DNA of 64,000 nucleotides from Bradyrhizobium barranii subsp. barranii. Its GTDB lineage: Bacteria; Pseudomonadota; Alphaproteobacteria; Rhizobiales; Xanthobacteraceae. Both the position numbers and the translations under genes were made by a program. The stretch is taken from NCBI RefSeq assembly GCF_017565645.3, contig NZ_CP086136.1, positions 4,013,501 to 4,077,500 of the forward strand. The letters are read 5' to 3'. Below the pieces are notes generated by a model that was not told where the DNA came from, did no database searches, and saw only the letters and a list, made by a program, of their open reading frames with translations. Below, piece after piece: positions 19,645 to 28,311 of the stretch. Positions within the stretch are counted from its first letter, which is position 1; every line of letters begins with the position of its first letter.

Positions 19645-21035
19645 GCGTGCACTCCGCTCGCAAAGATCTTTCCGGGATTCATCAGTCCATCAGGATCGAG
19701 CGTGGTCTTGATCGACTTCATCACGTCGACGGCCTCGCCGAGCTCATCAGTGAGATAATCGATCTTGCCGAGCCCGATGCCGTGCTCGCCGGTGCAGGTG
19801 CCGTCCATCGCGATGGCGCGAGCGACCATGCGGGCCTGCAGCGCCTTGGCGCCCTCGGCCTCATCCGGCTTCGCCGGGTCGATCAGGATCAGCATGTGGA
19901 AATTGCCGTCGCCGACATGGCCGACGATCGGGGCGGTAAAACCGTGCTCGTCGGCGTCGCGCCGGGTCTCGGTCAGGCATTCGGCCAGCCGCGAGATCGG
20001 CACGCAGACATCGGTGATCACGGCGCGCGCGCCGGGCCGCAAGCCCAGACCCGCATAGAGCGTGTTGTCGCGGGCGTGCCAGAGCCTGCTGCGGTCCTCC
20101 TGCGCCTTCGCCCAGGCAAAGCCATGGCCGCCATGGTCGGCCGCGATCGCCTGCGCGGCTTCGGCCTGCTCGGCAACTGAGGTCTCGGAGCCGTGGAATT
20201 CGAAGAACAAAGTGGGGGCCTCGCGATAGCCGAGCTTCGCGTAGGCATTGATGCCGCGCATCATGACGTCGTCGAGCAGCTCGATGCGTGCCACGGGGAT
20301 CGCGGACTGGATCACGGAGATCGCGGTGTCCACGGCATCGTGCAGGGTGTCGAAGCTGCAGACCGCAGCCGAGATCGCCTGCGGCACGGGATGCACCTTC
20401 AATGTGACTTCGGTGATGATTCCAAGCGTGCCTTCAGCGCCGACGAACATCCGCGTCAGGTCATAGCCGGCGGCTGATTTGCGCGCGCGCCTGGCGGTGC
20501 GGATCACGCGCCCGTCGGCCAGCACCACCTCCAGCGCCATAACGTTGTCCTTCATGGTGCCGTAGCGCACCGCCATGGTGCCGGAGGCACGCGTGGAGGT
20601 CATGCCGCCGATCGAGGCGTCGGCGCCGGGGTCGATCGGAAAGAAAAGTCCGGTGCCGCGCAGCTCGGCATTGAGCTGTTTTCGGGTGATGCCCGGCTGC
20701 ACCACGACGTCCATGTCGCTGTCATGCACCGTCAGCACCTTGTTCATGCGCGCGAAGTCGAAGCAGACGCCGCCCGCGACCGCGGCCGCATTGCCTTCGA
20801 GCGAGGTGCCCGCGCCGAACGGAACGATCGGCATGCCCGCGCTGGCGCAGAGCTTTACGATCTCCGCGACCTCCTGCGTGGTTTCGGGGAAGACGACGAT
20901 GTCGGGCGGTAAATTGCGATAGTGCGATTCGCTCTGCCCGTGCTGATCGAGCACGCCGCGCGCAACGCTCGCGCGCGGGCCGATCATGCCGGTGAGGCGA
21001 TCGGCCAATATGCTCGTGCTGACCCGCGGTCCCAT
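19641..21035 (-). CDS. FAD-linked oxidase, GlcD/D-lactate dehydrogenase-like
   Basis: This 464-residue flavoprotein of the PCMH/vanillyl-alcohol-oxidase superfamily has an FAD_binding_4 domain (VPFGAGTSLEGNAAA near residues 73-87) and a C-terminal FAD-oxidase domain with CTGEHGIGLGKI. Relatives oxidise glycolate, D-lactate, D-2-hydroxyglutarate or 4-cresol-type substrates, passing electrons to the respiratory chain or oxygen. It lies between the dioxygenase gene and the importer genes of the same operon, so it probably oxidises an alpha-hydroxy acid or a side chain generated in this pathway. The precise substrate is not visible from the sequence. Confidence 0.9.
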   Translation of the reverse strand: MGPRVSTSILADRLTGMIGPRASVARGVLDQHGQSESHYRNLPPDIVVFPETTQEVAEIVKLCASAGMPIVPFGAGTSLEGNAAAVAGGVCFDFARMNKVLTVHDSDMDVVVQPGITRKQLNAELRGTGLFFPIDPGADASIGGMTSTRASGTMAVRYGTMKDNVMALEVVLADGRVIRTARRARKSAAGYDLTRMFVGAEGTLGIITEVTLKVHPVPQAISAAVCSFDTLHDAVDTAISVIQSAIPVARIELLDDVMMRGINAYAKLGYREAPTLFFEFHGSETSVAEQAEAAQAIAADHGGHGFAWAKAQEDRSRLWHARDNTLYAGLGLRPGARAVITDVCVPISRLAECLTETRRDADEHGFTAPIVGHVGDGNFHMLILIDPAKPDEAEGAKALQARMVARAIAMDGTCTGEHGIGLGKIDYLTDELGEAVDVMKSIKTTLDPDGLMNPGKIFASGVHA

Positions 21036-21089
21036 CCTTAGCTCCCGTCTGCTCCCTGTTGCCGGACTCTTGTTGGTCCTTGGTTTAGC

Positions 21090-21974
21090 CTAGGCGGCTC
21101 TCGCGCTGCTCGCGACCTGCTTCAGGCCGAAATCGTAATTGAGGTGGAAATAGTCGCGCTCCACCATGCGACCATCCGGCGCACGGCCGGCAGGGTGGCC
21201 AGTGAATTCGCGGATCAGGCTGTCCTTGACGCCGAACACCACGTCAGAGTCGAGATATTTGTCACCGGCGACGAACACATGGGTCACCAGTTGCTCGAAA
21301 CCGGGCGCTGAGATCATGAAATGGACATGCGCGGGGCGCCAGGGATGGCGGCCCTGGACCTCCAGCATCTCGCCGACGGGGCCGTCATGCGGGATCGGAT
21401 AGGCGGCCGGCTTGATCGACCAGAAATGGAAACGGCCGTTGGCGTCGGTATGGAAGCGCGCGCGCATCGCGAGATCGCCGATGTCGTCGAGCTGCTGCAC
21501 GTCGTAATAGCCGTCGTCGTCGGAATGCCAGACATCGACGATGGCGCCCGCAAGCGGTTGTCCGTCGTCGGTCGAGACCGAGCCTGTGACCAGCATCGAA
21601 TCGCCTTCCATCGGCCCCGAGATATCGGCGCCGCTGTCCTTCTCCGGCGCGGCCTGGACGAAGAAGGGGCCGAGCACCGTCGTCTCGGTCGCGCCTTCCG
21701 GCACCGGATGATTGATCGCGTCGACCAGCATGGAGACGCCGAGCGTGTCGGACAACAGGATGAACTCCTGGCGCTTGTCGTCGCACATGTGCCCGGTGCG
21801 GGTCAGGAAATCGATGCCGTATTCCCATTCCTTTTGGGTCGGCCGGACCTCGCGGACGAAGGCATGCAGGTGGCGCACCAGCGCCTCGCTGACTTCTTTG
21901 ATGCGTGGATCGGTCGCGTCCTTGATCCGCTCCAGCACCGCGTCCGTGATCGTGGTCTCGTTGAAGTTGCGCAT
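21090..21974 (-). CDS. Intradiol ring-cleavage dioxygenase, hydroxyquinol 1,2-dioxygenase type
   Basis: This 294-residue non-haem Fe(III) dioxygenase has an N-terminal helical dimerisation domain (residues ~1-100) containing the DAxNH segment, and a beta-sandwich catalytic domain. The expected iron ligands are present: Tyr157 in DGYYDVQ, Tyr192 in AAYPIPHDG, and His216 and His218 in RPAHVHF. The product of hydroxyquinol (1,2,4-benzenetriol) cleavage is maleylacetate, which matches the maleylacetate reductase three genes upstream, so hydroxyquinol is favoured over catechol. I chose ATG 21974; the longer open frame overlaps the dehydrogenase gene. No hydroxyquinol-forming hydroxylase is seen in the window. 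Confidence 0.9.
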   Translation of the reverse strand: MRNFNETTITDAVLERIKDATDPRIKEVSEALVRHLHAFVREVRPTQKEWEYGIDFLTRTGHMCDDKRQEFILLSDTLGVSMLVDAINHPVPEGATETTVLGPFFVQAAPEKDSGADISGPMEGDSMLVTGSVSTDDGQPLAGAIVDVWHSDDDGYYDVQQLDDIGDLAMRARFHTDANGRFHFWSIKPAAYPIPHDGPVGEMLEVQGRHPWRPAHVHFMISAPGFEQLVTHVFVAGDKYLDSDVVFGVKDSLIREFTGHPAGRAPDGRMVERDYFHLNYDFGLKQVASSARAA

Positions 21975-21988
21975 AGGTGTCTCCGCGA

Positions 21989-22900
21989 TCAGAGTTTGGG
22001 TTCGCCAAGTCCGGACAGACGTTCCAGGTGCTTGACGGTCGCGATGAAGTCGGTGTCGCCGTCGCCCTGCGCGACCAGTGAGCCATAGGTCTCGCGCACT
22101 TGGGCTGCGAGTTGCAGCGGCACGCCGACGGCATGGCCGGCGCCGAGGATGAGATCGAGATCCTTGGCCATCTGCTTGCACGAGAAAGTCGACTCGAAGT
22201 CGCGTGTCCGCAGCGGCGCGGTCTTGTACTTCACCATCGGCGAGGCGACCGCGCTATCGTCGAGCACCTTCAAAATGTCCTGCCAGGCGATGCCGCCCTT
22301 GCGCGCCAGCGCAAGGCTCTCGGCCATCATCGCGGCCGACACCGCGATCATCAGATTGACCGAGAGCTTTGCGTAGCGCGCTTCCTCGGCTGGCCCGAGA
22401 TATGTCTGGGCGCGGGTGAAGGCGGCGAACAGCGGCTTGGCGTTCTCGAAGGCGTCCTTCGGCCCGGAGACGAAGCAGGTCAGCGCACCCGTGTGAACGA
22501 TGCTGGCATTGCCGGAGACCGGCGAACGCAGATAGGCAATGCCGCGCGCCTGTGCGGCGGTCGCAACTTCAGTTGAGGCCTCGACGCTCACGGTGCTGGT
22601 CTCGATCAGAACAGATCCAGCCGCCATCGCGGCGATCAGGCCGGCTGGGCCGAGCAGTGCGCCGCGCAAGGCGGCGTCATCCGGCAGGGACGTGATGACT
22701 GCCGCTTTGCCGTTCACGGCCTCGGCCGGCGAAGCGGCAATCGAAATGCCTTGCGCACGCGCCTCGTTGATCCGGGCTGCGCTCTGATCGAATGCGGTCA
22801 CGGCGTAGCCGGCCTTGGCGACGAGCGCCGACATCGGCAGGCCCATCTTGCCGATCCCGATGAAAGCGACATTCCTTGAAGCGTCGGTCATTGATCTCAT
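21989..22900 (-). CDS. NAD(P)-dependent oxidoreductase, 3-hydroxyisobutyrate dehydrogenase family
   Basis: This 303-residue beta-hydroxyacid dehydrogenase has the N-terminal NAD-binding motif VAFIGIGKMGLPM, the substrate-binding SPVSGNAS segment and a catalytic Lys in the KLSVNLMI helix. Relatives include tartronate semialdehyde reductase and 3-hydroxyisobutyrate dehydrogenase. A second in-frame ATG at 22891 is an alternative start; no convincing ribosome-binding site separates the two. It lies 14 bp upstream of the dioxygenase gene and 12 bp after the amidohydrolase gene. The substrate is probably a small hydroxy acid or aldehyde of the pathway; it cannot be named. Confidence 0.87.
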   Translation of the reverse strand: MRSMTDASRNVAFIGIGKMGLPMSALVAKAGYAVTAFDQSAARINEARAQGISIAASPAEAVNGKAAVITSLPDDAALRGALLGPAGLIAAMAAGSVLIETSTVSVEASTEVATAAQARGIAYLRSPVSGNASIVHTGALTCFVSGPKDAFENAKPLFAAFTRAQTYLGPAEEARYAKLSVNLMIAVSAAMMAESLALARKGGIAWQDILKVLDDSAVASPMVKYKTAPLRTRDFESTFSCKQMAKDLDLILGAGHAVGVPLQLAAQVRETYGSLVAQGDGDTDFIATVKHLERLSGLGEPKL

Positions 22901-22912
22901 CCGTTGGCGCCT

Positions 22913-24286
22913 TCAGGCGGCGCGTCCCTGTCGTTCGATGTCCTGCACCAGCCGCCGGCCGGATTGGGCCAGCAATTCTTTCTTCGCGTCCAACCCGTCA
23001 ACCAAAAGCCGGCCATCCCGCTTCTTCCAGGCGCCGCCGATCATCACAGCCTCGATATTGGCGAGGCTCGTCTGCATCACGACGGTCGCGACGGGATCGT
23101 GCACCGGGACAAGGTTGAGATCGGATGCGTTGATGACGATGAGGTCGGCGAGCTTGCCCGGCGTTAGCGAGCCGATCTGGCCCTCGCGGCCGAGCATGCG
23201 GGCGCCTTCGGTCGTGATCCAGCGCAGCGCCTCGCGGACGGGGATCGTGGTGGCCGCCGGAATGGTGCCGCTCACTTTTCGCGACTCCGCGTTGTCGAGC
23301 GCCCGCTGCATCGACAGCGCGACGCGGGCGACGGAGAAGAGATCGCCGGCCAGCACGGATTCCAGGTCGATCCCGATGGTCGGGCGCACGCCGCGCTTGA
23401 GCAGCCGTCCGGTGATCGGAAAACCGTGGCCCTGGATCATCTCGTTCTCCGGCGTCACCGAGAAGGACACGCCGAGGTCGACCATCTTGTCGAGGAGATC
23501 GTCGGGCAGATCGTTGCCATGAACGATGTTGATGCCGGCGCCGACGAGGCCGGCCTCGATCAGCTTCTCCCAGCCGCCGGGCGTCTTGGCCGGACCGCCG
23601 CCCTGATGCATCGAGGCGATCAGCTTGAGCTCGCGCGCCAGGCGGAAATCGTGCATGGCGACGTCGAGCGTCGAATAATGCGGGCCGAGAACAGCAAGCC
23701 CGAGCGTGACGAGGCCGTCGCGGTCGGCAAGGGGACCGGCCAGCAGCCGCTCGACCTCGCGGCGCGGATGCGGAATCTCGGAGAAATGCGGCTCGCCGGG
23801 CTTCGGCTCGGGTTTTGGCGAGCCGTGGAAGAAGGCGGCGCGGATGCCGCTCTCGATCAGCCCACGCACGGCGGCATCGGTATGATCAGGCGTCGGATTG
23901 TTGTGGCACCAGTCGACCAGCGTGGTGGTGCCGCAATTGATCTGGTTCAGCGCTCCGACGAGGGTCGCAATGTAGATGTCGTCGGGCCGGAACACGGTCG
24001 CGAGCCCGGCATGCATGCGACGGAAATATTCCAGCAGCGTCCAGTTCGCAGCATAGCCGCGCAATGCCGTCTGCCAGGTGTGCATATGCGCGTTGATCAG
24101 GCCGGGGATGACGATCCGGCCGTTGCCGTCCACGATCTCGGTTTCGGAAGCGCCGCTGCCGAGGTCGATCGAAGGGCGCACGTCGACGATGCGGCTGCCT
24201 TCGACCAGCACATCGCCGGTGTTGAGGTCGCCAATCGCGTCATCCATGCTGATGATGACCGCGGATTTGATCAGCGTGCGCCGCAT
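22913..24286 (-). CDS. Amidohydrolase, ATZ/TRZ (chlorohydrolase/cytosine deaminase-like) family
   Basis: This 457-residue metal-dependent hydrolase of the subfamily that includes TrzN/AtzB-type triazine hydrolases, 8-oxoguanine deaminase and guanine deaminase has the HxH metal motif at His67 and His69 (NAHMH) and a second His in SMHQGGG. A third His lies in INIVHGND. The usual metal Asp may be in TIGIDLES near residue 300. The composite beta-sandwich is split between N- and C-terminus (PGKLADLIVI). Members hydrolyse C-N or C-Cl bonds on aromatic heterocycles. Within a hydroxyquinol-type operon this suggests removal of an amino or similar group from an imported ring compound. The substrate is not identified. 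Confidence 0.88.
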   Translation of the reverse strand: MRRTLIKSAVIISMDDAIGDLNTGDVLVEGSRIVDVRPSIDLGSGASETEIVDGNGRIVIPGLINAHMHTWQTALRGYAANWTLLEYFRRMHAGLATVFRPDDIYIATLVGALNQINCGTTTLVDWCHNNPTPDHTDAAVRGLIESGIRAAFFHGSPKPEPKPGEPHFSEIPHPRREVERLLAGPLADRDGLVTLGLAVLGPHYSTLDVAMHDFRLARELKLIASMHQGGGPAKTPGGWEKLIEAGLVGAGINIVHGNDLPDDLLDKMVDLGVSFSVTPENEMIQGHGFPITGRLLKRGVRPTIGIDLESVLAGDLFSVARVALSMQRALDNAESRKVSGTIPAATTIPVREALRWITTEGARMLGREGQIGSLTPGKLADLIVINASDLNLVPVHDPVATVVMQTSLANIEAVMIGGAWKKRDGRLLVDGLDAKKELLAQSGRRLVQDIERQGRAA

Positions 24287-24290
24287 CGCT

Positions 24291-25370
24291 TCAGGCCGCC
24301 GCTTTGATGGTAACCGGCGGCTCGCCGGCCCAGGCGCGGGCGATCAACTCGCGGATGGCGTTGCGCTCGAGCGGGCGCGGATTCCAGTAGGCGTTGGTGA
24401 CGGCGAGATCGGCGGCCTTGTCGATGCCGCTTTCGGGCATGCCGATGTCGCGCAAGGCCAGCTTCGCACCCAGCCGCTTCGCGAGCTCGTAGAGCCCTTG
24501 GGACGCATCGGCCCCGCCGATCGCGCGCGAGATCCGCGCCATGGCATCGGGCACCGCCGGTGCGTTGTAGGCCAGCGCATGCGGCAGCACGATGGTGTGG
24601 GTTTCGGCGTGCGGCAGATCGAAGGTGCCGCCGAGCGTGTGGCAGAGCTTGTGATGCAGCGCCATGCCGACGGTGCCGAGGCAGACGCCGCACAGCCAGG
24701 CGCCGTAGAGTGCTTCGGTGCGCGCCTCGCGGTCATCGCTTTTGGCCGCAATGGCGGGGAGGGCGCGAGCGATCGCGCGGATGCCTTCCTCCGCCATCAG
24801 CGATGTCACGGGATTGGTGTCGCGCGCATAGAGCGCCTCCACGGCATGTGCGATCGCGTTGATGCCGGATGTTGCGGCCAGGCTCGCCGGCAGCGTCAGG
24901 GTGAGGTCGACATCGTAGATCACGGTCTCGGGCAGCACGGCTGGGTCGCGCACCGTGGTCTTCAGGCCGTTCTCGGTCTGGCCGACGATCGGCGTCATCT
25001 CCGAGCCGGCATAGGTGGTGGGAATGCAGAGCTGGTTGACGCCGGTGCGCAAGGCCAGCGCCTTGCCAAGGCCGGTGGTCGAGCCGCCGCCGAGCGAGAC
25101 GACGCAATCGGCCTCGCATGCCTTCATCGCCGCGAGCGCGCGCTCCGTGACCTCGACCGGGGTGTGCATGGTCGCGCCGGGAAAGATGCCGGCGTAGAGC
25201 GGGCCGAGTGCGGCCCCCAAGCTCTTGCCTTGCGCCTCCTGCTGCGGCGTCGTCAGCACCAGCGCGCGCTTGCCGCCGAGCCGCTCGACCTCGGCTTTGG
25301 CGGAGGCCAGCGTTCCGCTGCCGAACACGACGCGGCAGGGCAGGTTTTCAAAGGTGAACGAACCGATCAT
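24291..25370 (-). CDS. Maleylacetate reductase (iron-containing alcohol dehydrogenase family)
   Basis: This 359-residue protein matches the maleylacetate reductase branch: the N-terminus FENLPCRVVFGSGT, the NAD-binding GGGSTTGLGKA near residue 95, PTTYAGSEMTPI, and the C-terminal catalytic region HHKLCHTLGGTFDLPHAETH. It reduces maleylacetate to 3-oxoadipate with NAD(P)H, linking hydroxyquinol or chlorocatechol cleavage to the beta-ketoadipate route. The dioxygenase producing maleylacetate is in the same operon. The start overlaps the end of the Dabb gene by 4 bp and the stop is 4 bp before the amidohydrolase start, so the genes are cotranscribed. Confidence 0.92.
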   Translation of the reverse strand: MIGSFTFENLPCRVVFGSGTLASAKAEVERLGGKRALVLTTPQQEAQGKSLGAALGPLYAGIFPGATMHTPVEVTERALAAMKACEADCVVSLGGGSTTGLGKALALRTGVNQLCIPTTYAGSEMTPIVGQTENGLKTTVRDPAVLPETVIYDVDLTLTLPASLAATSGINAIAHAVEALYARDTNPVTSLMAEEGIRAIARALPAIAAKSDDREARTEALYGAWLCGVCLGTVGMALHHKLCHTLGGTFDLPHAETHTIVLPHALAYNAPAVPDAMARISRAIGGADASQGLYELAKRLGAKLALRDIGMPESGIDKAADLAVTNAYWNPRPLERNAIRELIARAWAGEPPVTIKAAA

Positions 25371-25690
25371 GCGCCGGTCTCTTTGATGGGATAATCGACC
25401 TGGAAGCGTCCGATCCGCAAGTCGCCCAGCGCCTCGCGGACGCGCAAATGTTCGGGGTGGGTGGCATAGGCGGCGAGTGCGGCCTGGTCGGCAAATTCGG
25501 AGAACAGCACCACGTCGCAGGCGTAATCGACATCGCTGACGTCGACGCCGACCTCGATATGGGTGAGGCCCTCAATCCGGCCCCGCAGTCCCTCGAACAG
25601 GGTCTTGACCTTGGAACGGGCCGCGGAGCGCTCCGCGGGCGTCTCCCCGCGTAGCCGCCACATCACGATGTGCCTGATCGGGCCCGACAT
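25367..25690 (-). CDS. Dabb (stress-responsive alpha/beta barrel) family protein
   Basis: This 107-residue protein with a dimeric ferredoxin-like fold has the Dabb signature RHIVMWRLR at residues 6-14 and YACDVVLFSEFADQAALAAYATHPEH in the second half. I chose ATG 25690 because a GAGGAAA ribosome-binding site lies about 8 bp upstream and the family start is MxxxRHIVMW; the frame is open further but into the promoter region. Some Dabb proteins act as small cyclases or aid aromatic catabolism, but most have no defined reaction. It is the first gene of the leftward catabolic operon and is divergent from a LysR gene. Confidence 0.85.
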   Translation of the reverse strand: MSGPIRHIVMWRLRGETPAERSAARSKVKTLFEGLRGRIEGLTHIEVGVDVSDVDYACDVVLFSEFADQAALAAYATHPEHLRVREALGDLRIGRFQVDYPIKETGA

Positions 25691-25734
25691 TTCCCAGTTT
25701 CCTCGCCTGCTATCTTGCTTGTGTTCTGGCCATT

Positions 25735-25765
25735 TTGACTTGCAGGATGCGAAAATAAAGGTCAA
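25735..25765. promoter_or_regulatory. Inverted repeat in the LysR/catabolic-operon intergenic region
   Basis: TTGAC at 25735-25739 and GTCAA at 25761-25765 form an inverted repeat 21 bases apart in the 108-bp A/T-rich gap between the divergent Dabb operon and the LysR gene. LysR-type regulators usually bind such divergent regions, so this is a candidate operator. The arms are short and the link is inference. Confidence 0.3.
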
Positions 25766-25798
25766 TATTTGTAAGTCTCTTTTTCTAAAAGTGGAAAA

Positions 25799-26722
25799 AT
25801 GGATCGCCTGCTGCAATTGGAGGTGTTCTCCAAGACGGCCGAGCTCGGCAGCCTGTCAAAAGCCGCCGAGGCCTTGCGCATGTCGAATGCGGCGGCGAGC
25901 CGCCATCTCAGCGCGCTCGAGGAGCGCCTTGCGGTCAGGCTGATCGAGCGCAACACACGCAGGCTGTGGCTGACGGAGGCGGGGCAGGAGCTGCTGGAGC
26001 GCTCCAGCCGGGTGCTGAGCGAACTGGCGGAGGCCGAGGACATCGTCAGCGATCGTGCGCTGTCGCCGCAGGGCACGCTGCGGGTCACGAGCTCGCTGTC
26101 CTTTGCGGTGATCTATCTGGCGCCGATGCTGCCGGCCTTCCGCGCGCGCTATCCGAAGCTCAACATGCAGATCACGACCGCCAACCGCTATCCCGATTTC
26201 ATCGAGGCCGGCATCGACGTGGCGATCCGGACGCGCGAGCAGGAGCCGGATTCGAACATCATCGTCCGCCGCATCGGCCAGATGCGGCGCGTGCTTGCCG
26301 CCGCGCCTTCCTATCTCGCAAGCGCCGGCGAGCCGGAGCAGCCCGCCGATCTCGCGCGTCACAACATGCTGGTCTACAATCTCGCGAACGATCCCTATTC
26401 GCTGCGCCTGCGCAAAAGCCATGGCGCGCAGACCGTCCGCATCGCGCCGACGCTCGACAGCAATGACGGCCAGGTCATTCGCGGCGCGGCGCTGGCAGGG
26501 CTCGGCATCCTCATCCAGCCGCTCTACATCGTCCAGAGCGACATCGCGGCGGGCCGTCTCGTCCCGGTGCTGGTGGATTGGGAGCTGCCGCTGCTCACCA
26601 TGAACATCGCCTACCAGAACCGCGCCGGGCTGCCCGCCAAGATCAGGGCTTTTTCCGACTTTCTCGTCACTCACATCCGCGAGCATTCGGAGCCGGGCAT
26701 CTGGATGGACGCGACGAAGTGA
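25799..26722 (+). CDS. LysR family transcriptional regulator
   Basis: This 307-residue LysR-type regulator has an N-terminal winged helix-turn-helix at residues 1-60 (FSKTAELGSLSKAAEALRMS, then ASRHLSALEERL) and a periplasmic-binding-protein-like effector domain from about residue 90. It is divergent from the hydroxyquinol-type operon and 13 bp upstream of the xylulokinase gene on the same strand. Divergent arrangement is the usual sign that a LysR protein controls the opposite operon, here the aromatic genes; it could also be transcribed with the kinase. The effector is unknown. The N-terminal half is rich in Ala, as is normal for GC-rich genomes. Confidence 0.92.
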   Translation: MDRLLQLEVFSKTAELGSLSKAAEALRMSNAAASRHLSALEERLAVRLIERNTRRLWLTEAGQELLERSSRVLSELAEAEDIVSDRALSPQGTLRVTSSLSFAVIYLAPMLPAFRARYPKLNMQITTANRYPDFIEAGIDVAIRTREQEPDSNIIVRRIGQMRRVLAAAPSYLASAGEPEQPADLARHNMLVYNLANDPYSLRLRKSHGAQTVRIAPTLDSNDGQVIRGAALAGLGILIQPLYIVQSDIAAGRLVPVLVDWELPLLTMNIAYQNRAGLPAKIRAFSDFLVTHIREHSEPGIWMDATK

Positions 26723-26735
26723 GCGGGTAGCAGCC

Positions 26736-28181
26736 ATGTATCTCGGCATCGATCTCGGCACCTCGGCGGTCAAGACCGTTCTCGTCGACGGCGCCCAGCG
26801 CGTGATTGCAAGCGAGAGCCGGCCGTTGACGACCGCCTCGCCGCTATCAGGCTATTTCGAGCAGGATCCCGCGCAGTGGATCGATGCAACCTTCGCCACG
26901 CTGGATGCCTTGAAGGCGACGCATGCCGGCGAGTTGGCGGCCGTCGAAGGCATTGGACTGTCCGGGCAGATGCATGGCGCCACGCTGCTTGATGCGAGCT
27001 CGAGACCGTTGCGGCCCTGCATCCTCTGGAACGACGGACGCTCCGCCGCCGAGTGTCGTGTCCTGGAACGACGCTGGCCCGCCTTGCGTGCGACGTCGGG
27101 CAACAAGGCGATGCCGGGATTCACCGCGCCGAAGCTGCTCTGGATCGCGACGCACGAGCCCGAAATCTTTGCGGCGACGAAACTCGTTCTGCTGCCAAAG
27201 GCCTATCTGCGCCTGGTGCTGAGCGGCGAGGCCATCGAGGACGTCTCGGATGCATCGGGATCACTGTGGCTCGACGCCGCGCGCCGGGACTGGTCGGACG
27301 CAGCACTGGCAGCGACCGGCCTGTCGCGCGATCACATGCCGCGTCTGGTCGAGGGATGCGCGCCCGCGACCACGCTGCGCGGCGAGCTGGCACGGCGCTG
27401 GGGCATGAGCGGACAGCCGGTGATCGCGGGCGGTGCCGGCGACAATCCGGCAGGCGCCGTCGGCATCGGCGCGATCCGGCCGGGAACCGCGTTCGTGTCG
27501 CTGGGAACCTCGGGTGCCTTGTTGGCACCGACCAGCAGAATCGCCGCCAACCCGGACCGCGCGGTGCACACGTTCTGCCATGCCATTCCCGACATGTGGA
27601 TTCAGGCCGGCGCGATCCTCTCGGCTGCCTCCTGCCTGGCCTGGATCGCGCGCCTGTTCGGCGCCACCGAGGCCGAGTTGCTGGCGCCGCTTGGATTGCG
27701 CCCGCAGGCGCCGTCGCCTGTGAGTTTCCTGCCTTATCTGGCGGGTGAGCGGACACCGCACGATGATCCCGCCGTGCGCGGCATGCTGGATGGTTTGAGC
27801 CATGGCACCGATCGCGGGTCGATCGTGCAGGCGGTGCTCGAGGGCGTTGCCTTCGCGCTTGCCGATTGCCGCGACGCGCTCGCGGATGCCGGCATTGCGA
27901 TGACGGAAGCCGACGCCATTGGCGGTGGTTCACGGTCCCGGTTCTGGCTCTCGGTGCTGGCAAACGTGCTGAATGTTCCGGTCCATCGCTTTGCCGGAGG
28001 CGAGACCGGCGCGGCGTTCGGTGCGGCGAGATTGGGGCGGCTTGCCGTCACCGGTGAGGCGATCGCCGCCGTGTGCACGCGGCCGCAGCGCGTCGAGACG
28101 TTCGAACCAGACGCAAGACTGGTCGATGCCTATGCCGAGCGGCTTCCCGCGTGGCGCGAACTGTATCGGCCGCGCCACTAG
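26736..28181 (+). CDS. xylB: Xylulokinase (FGGY carbohydrate kinase)
   Basis: This 481-residue FGGY-family kinase phosphorylates D-xylulose, or a related pentulose, with ATP. Visible motifs are the N-terminal phosphate motif GIDLGTSAVKTVLVD, SGQMHGATLLD typical of XylB, ILWNDGR, the central GAGDNPAGAVG with catalytic Asp, and SFLPYLAGERTPHDDP, the XylB-type FGGY signature region. The C-terminal GGGSRSRFW and GETGAAFGAARLG complete the ATPase fold. The length is normal. It is followed after 130 bp by a ribose-type ABC importer on the same strand, so the imported substrate is probably a pentose or pentitol. No isomerase or dehydrogenase is encoded beside it. Confidence 0.88.
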   Translation: MYLGIDLGTSAVKTVLVDGAQRVIASESRPLTTASPLSGYFEQDPAQWIDATFATLDALKATHAGELAAVEGIGLSGQMHGATLLDASSRPLRPCILWNDGRSAAECRVLERRWPALRATSGNKAMPGFTAPKLLWIATHEPEIFAATKLVLLPKAYLRLVLSGEAIEDVSDASGSLWLDAARRDWSDAALAATGLSRDHMPRLVEGCAPATTLRGELARRWGMSGQPVIAGGAGDNPAGAVGIGAIRPGTAFVSLGTSGALLAPTSRIAANPDRAVHTFCHAIPDMWIQAGAILSAASCLAWIARLFGATEAELLAPLGLRPQAPSPVSFLPYLAGERTPHDDPAVRGMLDGLSHGTDRGSIVQAVLEGVAFALADCRDALADAGIAMTEADAIGGGSRSRFWLSVLANVLNVPVHRFAGGETGAAFGAARLGRLAVTGEAIAAVCTRPQRVETFEPDARLVDAYAERLPAWRELYRPRH

Positions 28182-28311
28182 CACCGCCTTGACGTTGCAT
28201 TCCCGTGTGTTCGGTATTGCTCTGCGCCGCGGCCTTTTGTTTAATGCGTGAACCGCGCTGACAAAATCATTGAGACGCGGGTAGGAAACGCATTGTGCGT
28301 CGGGAGGCACG

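Noticed and set aside
28226..28240. GCCGCGGC followed by TTTTGT after xylB as a Rho-independent terminator
   Set aside because: The palindrome has no loop and the T-run is short and interrupted, so a stable terminator hairpin is not supported.
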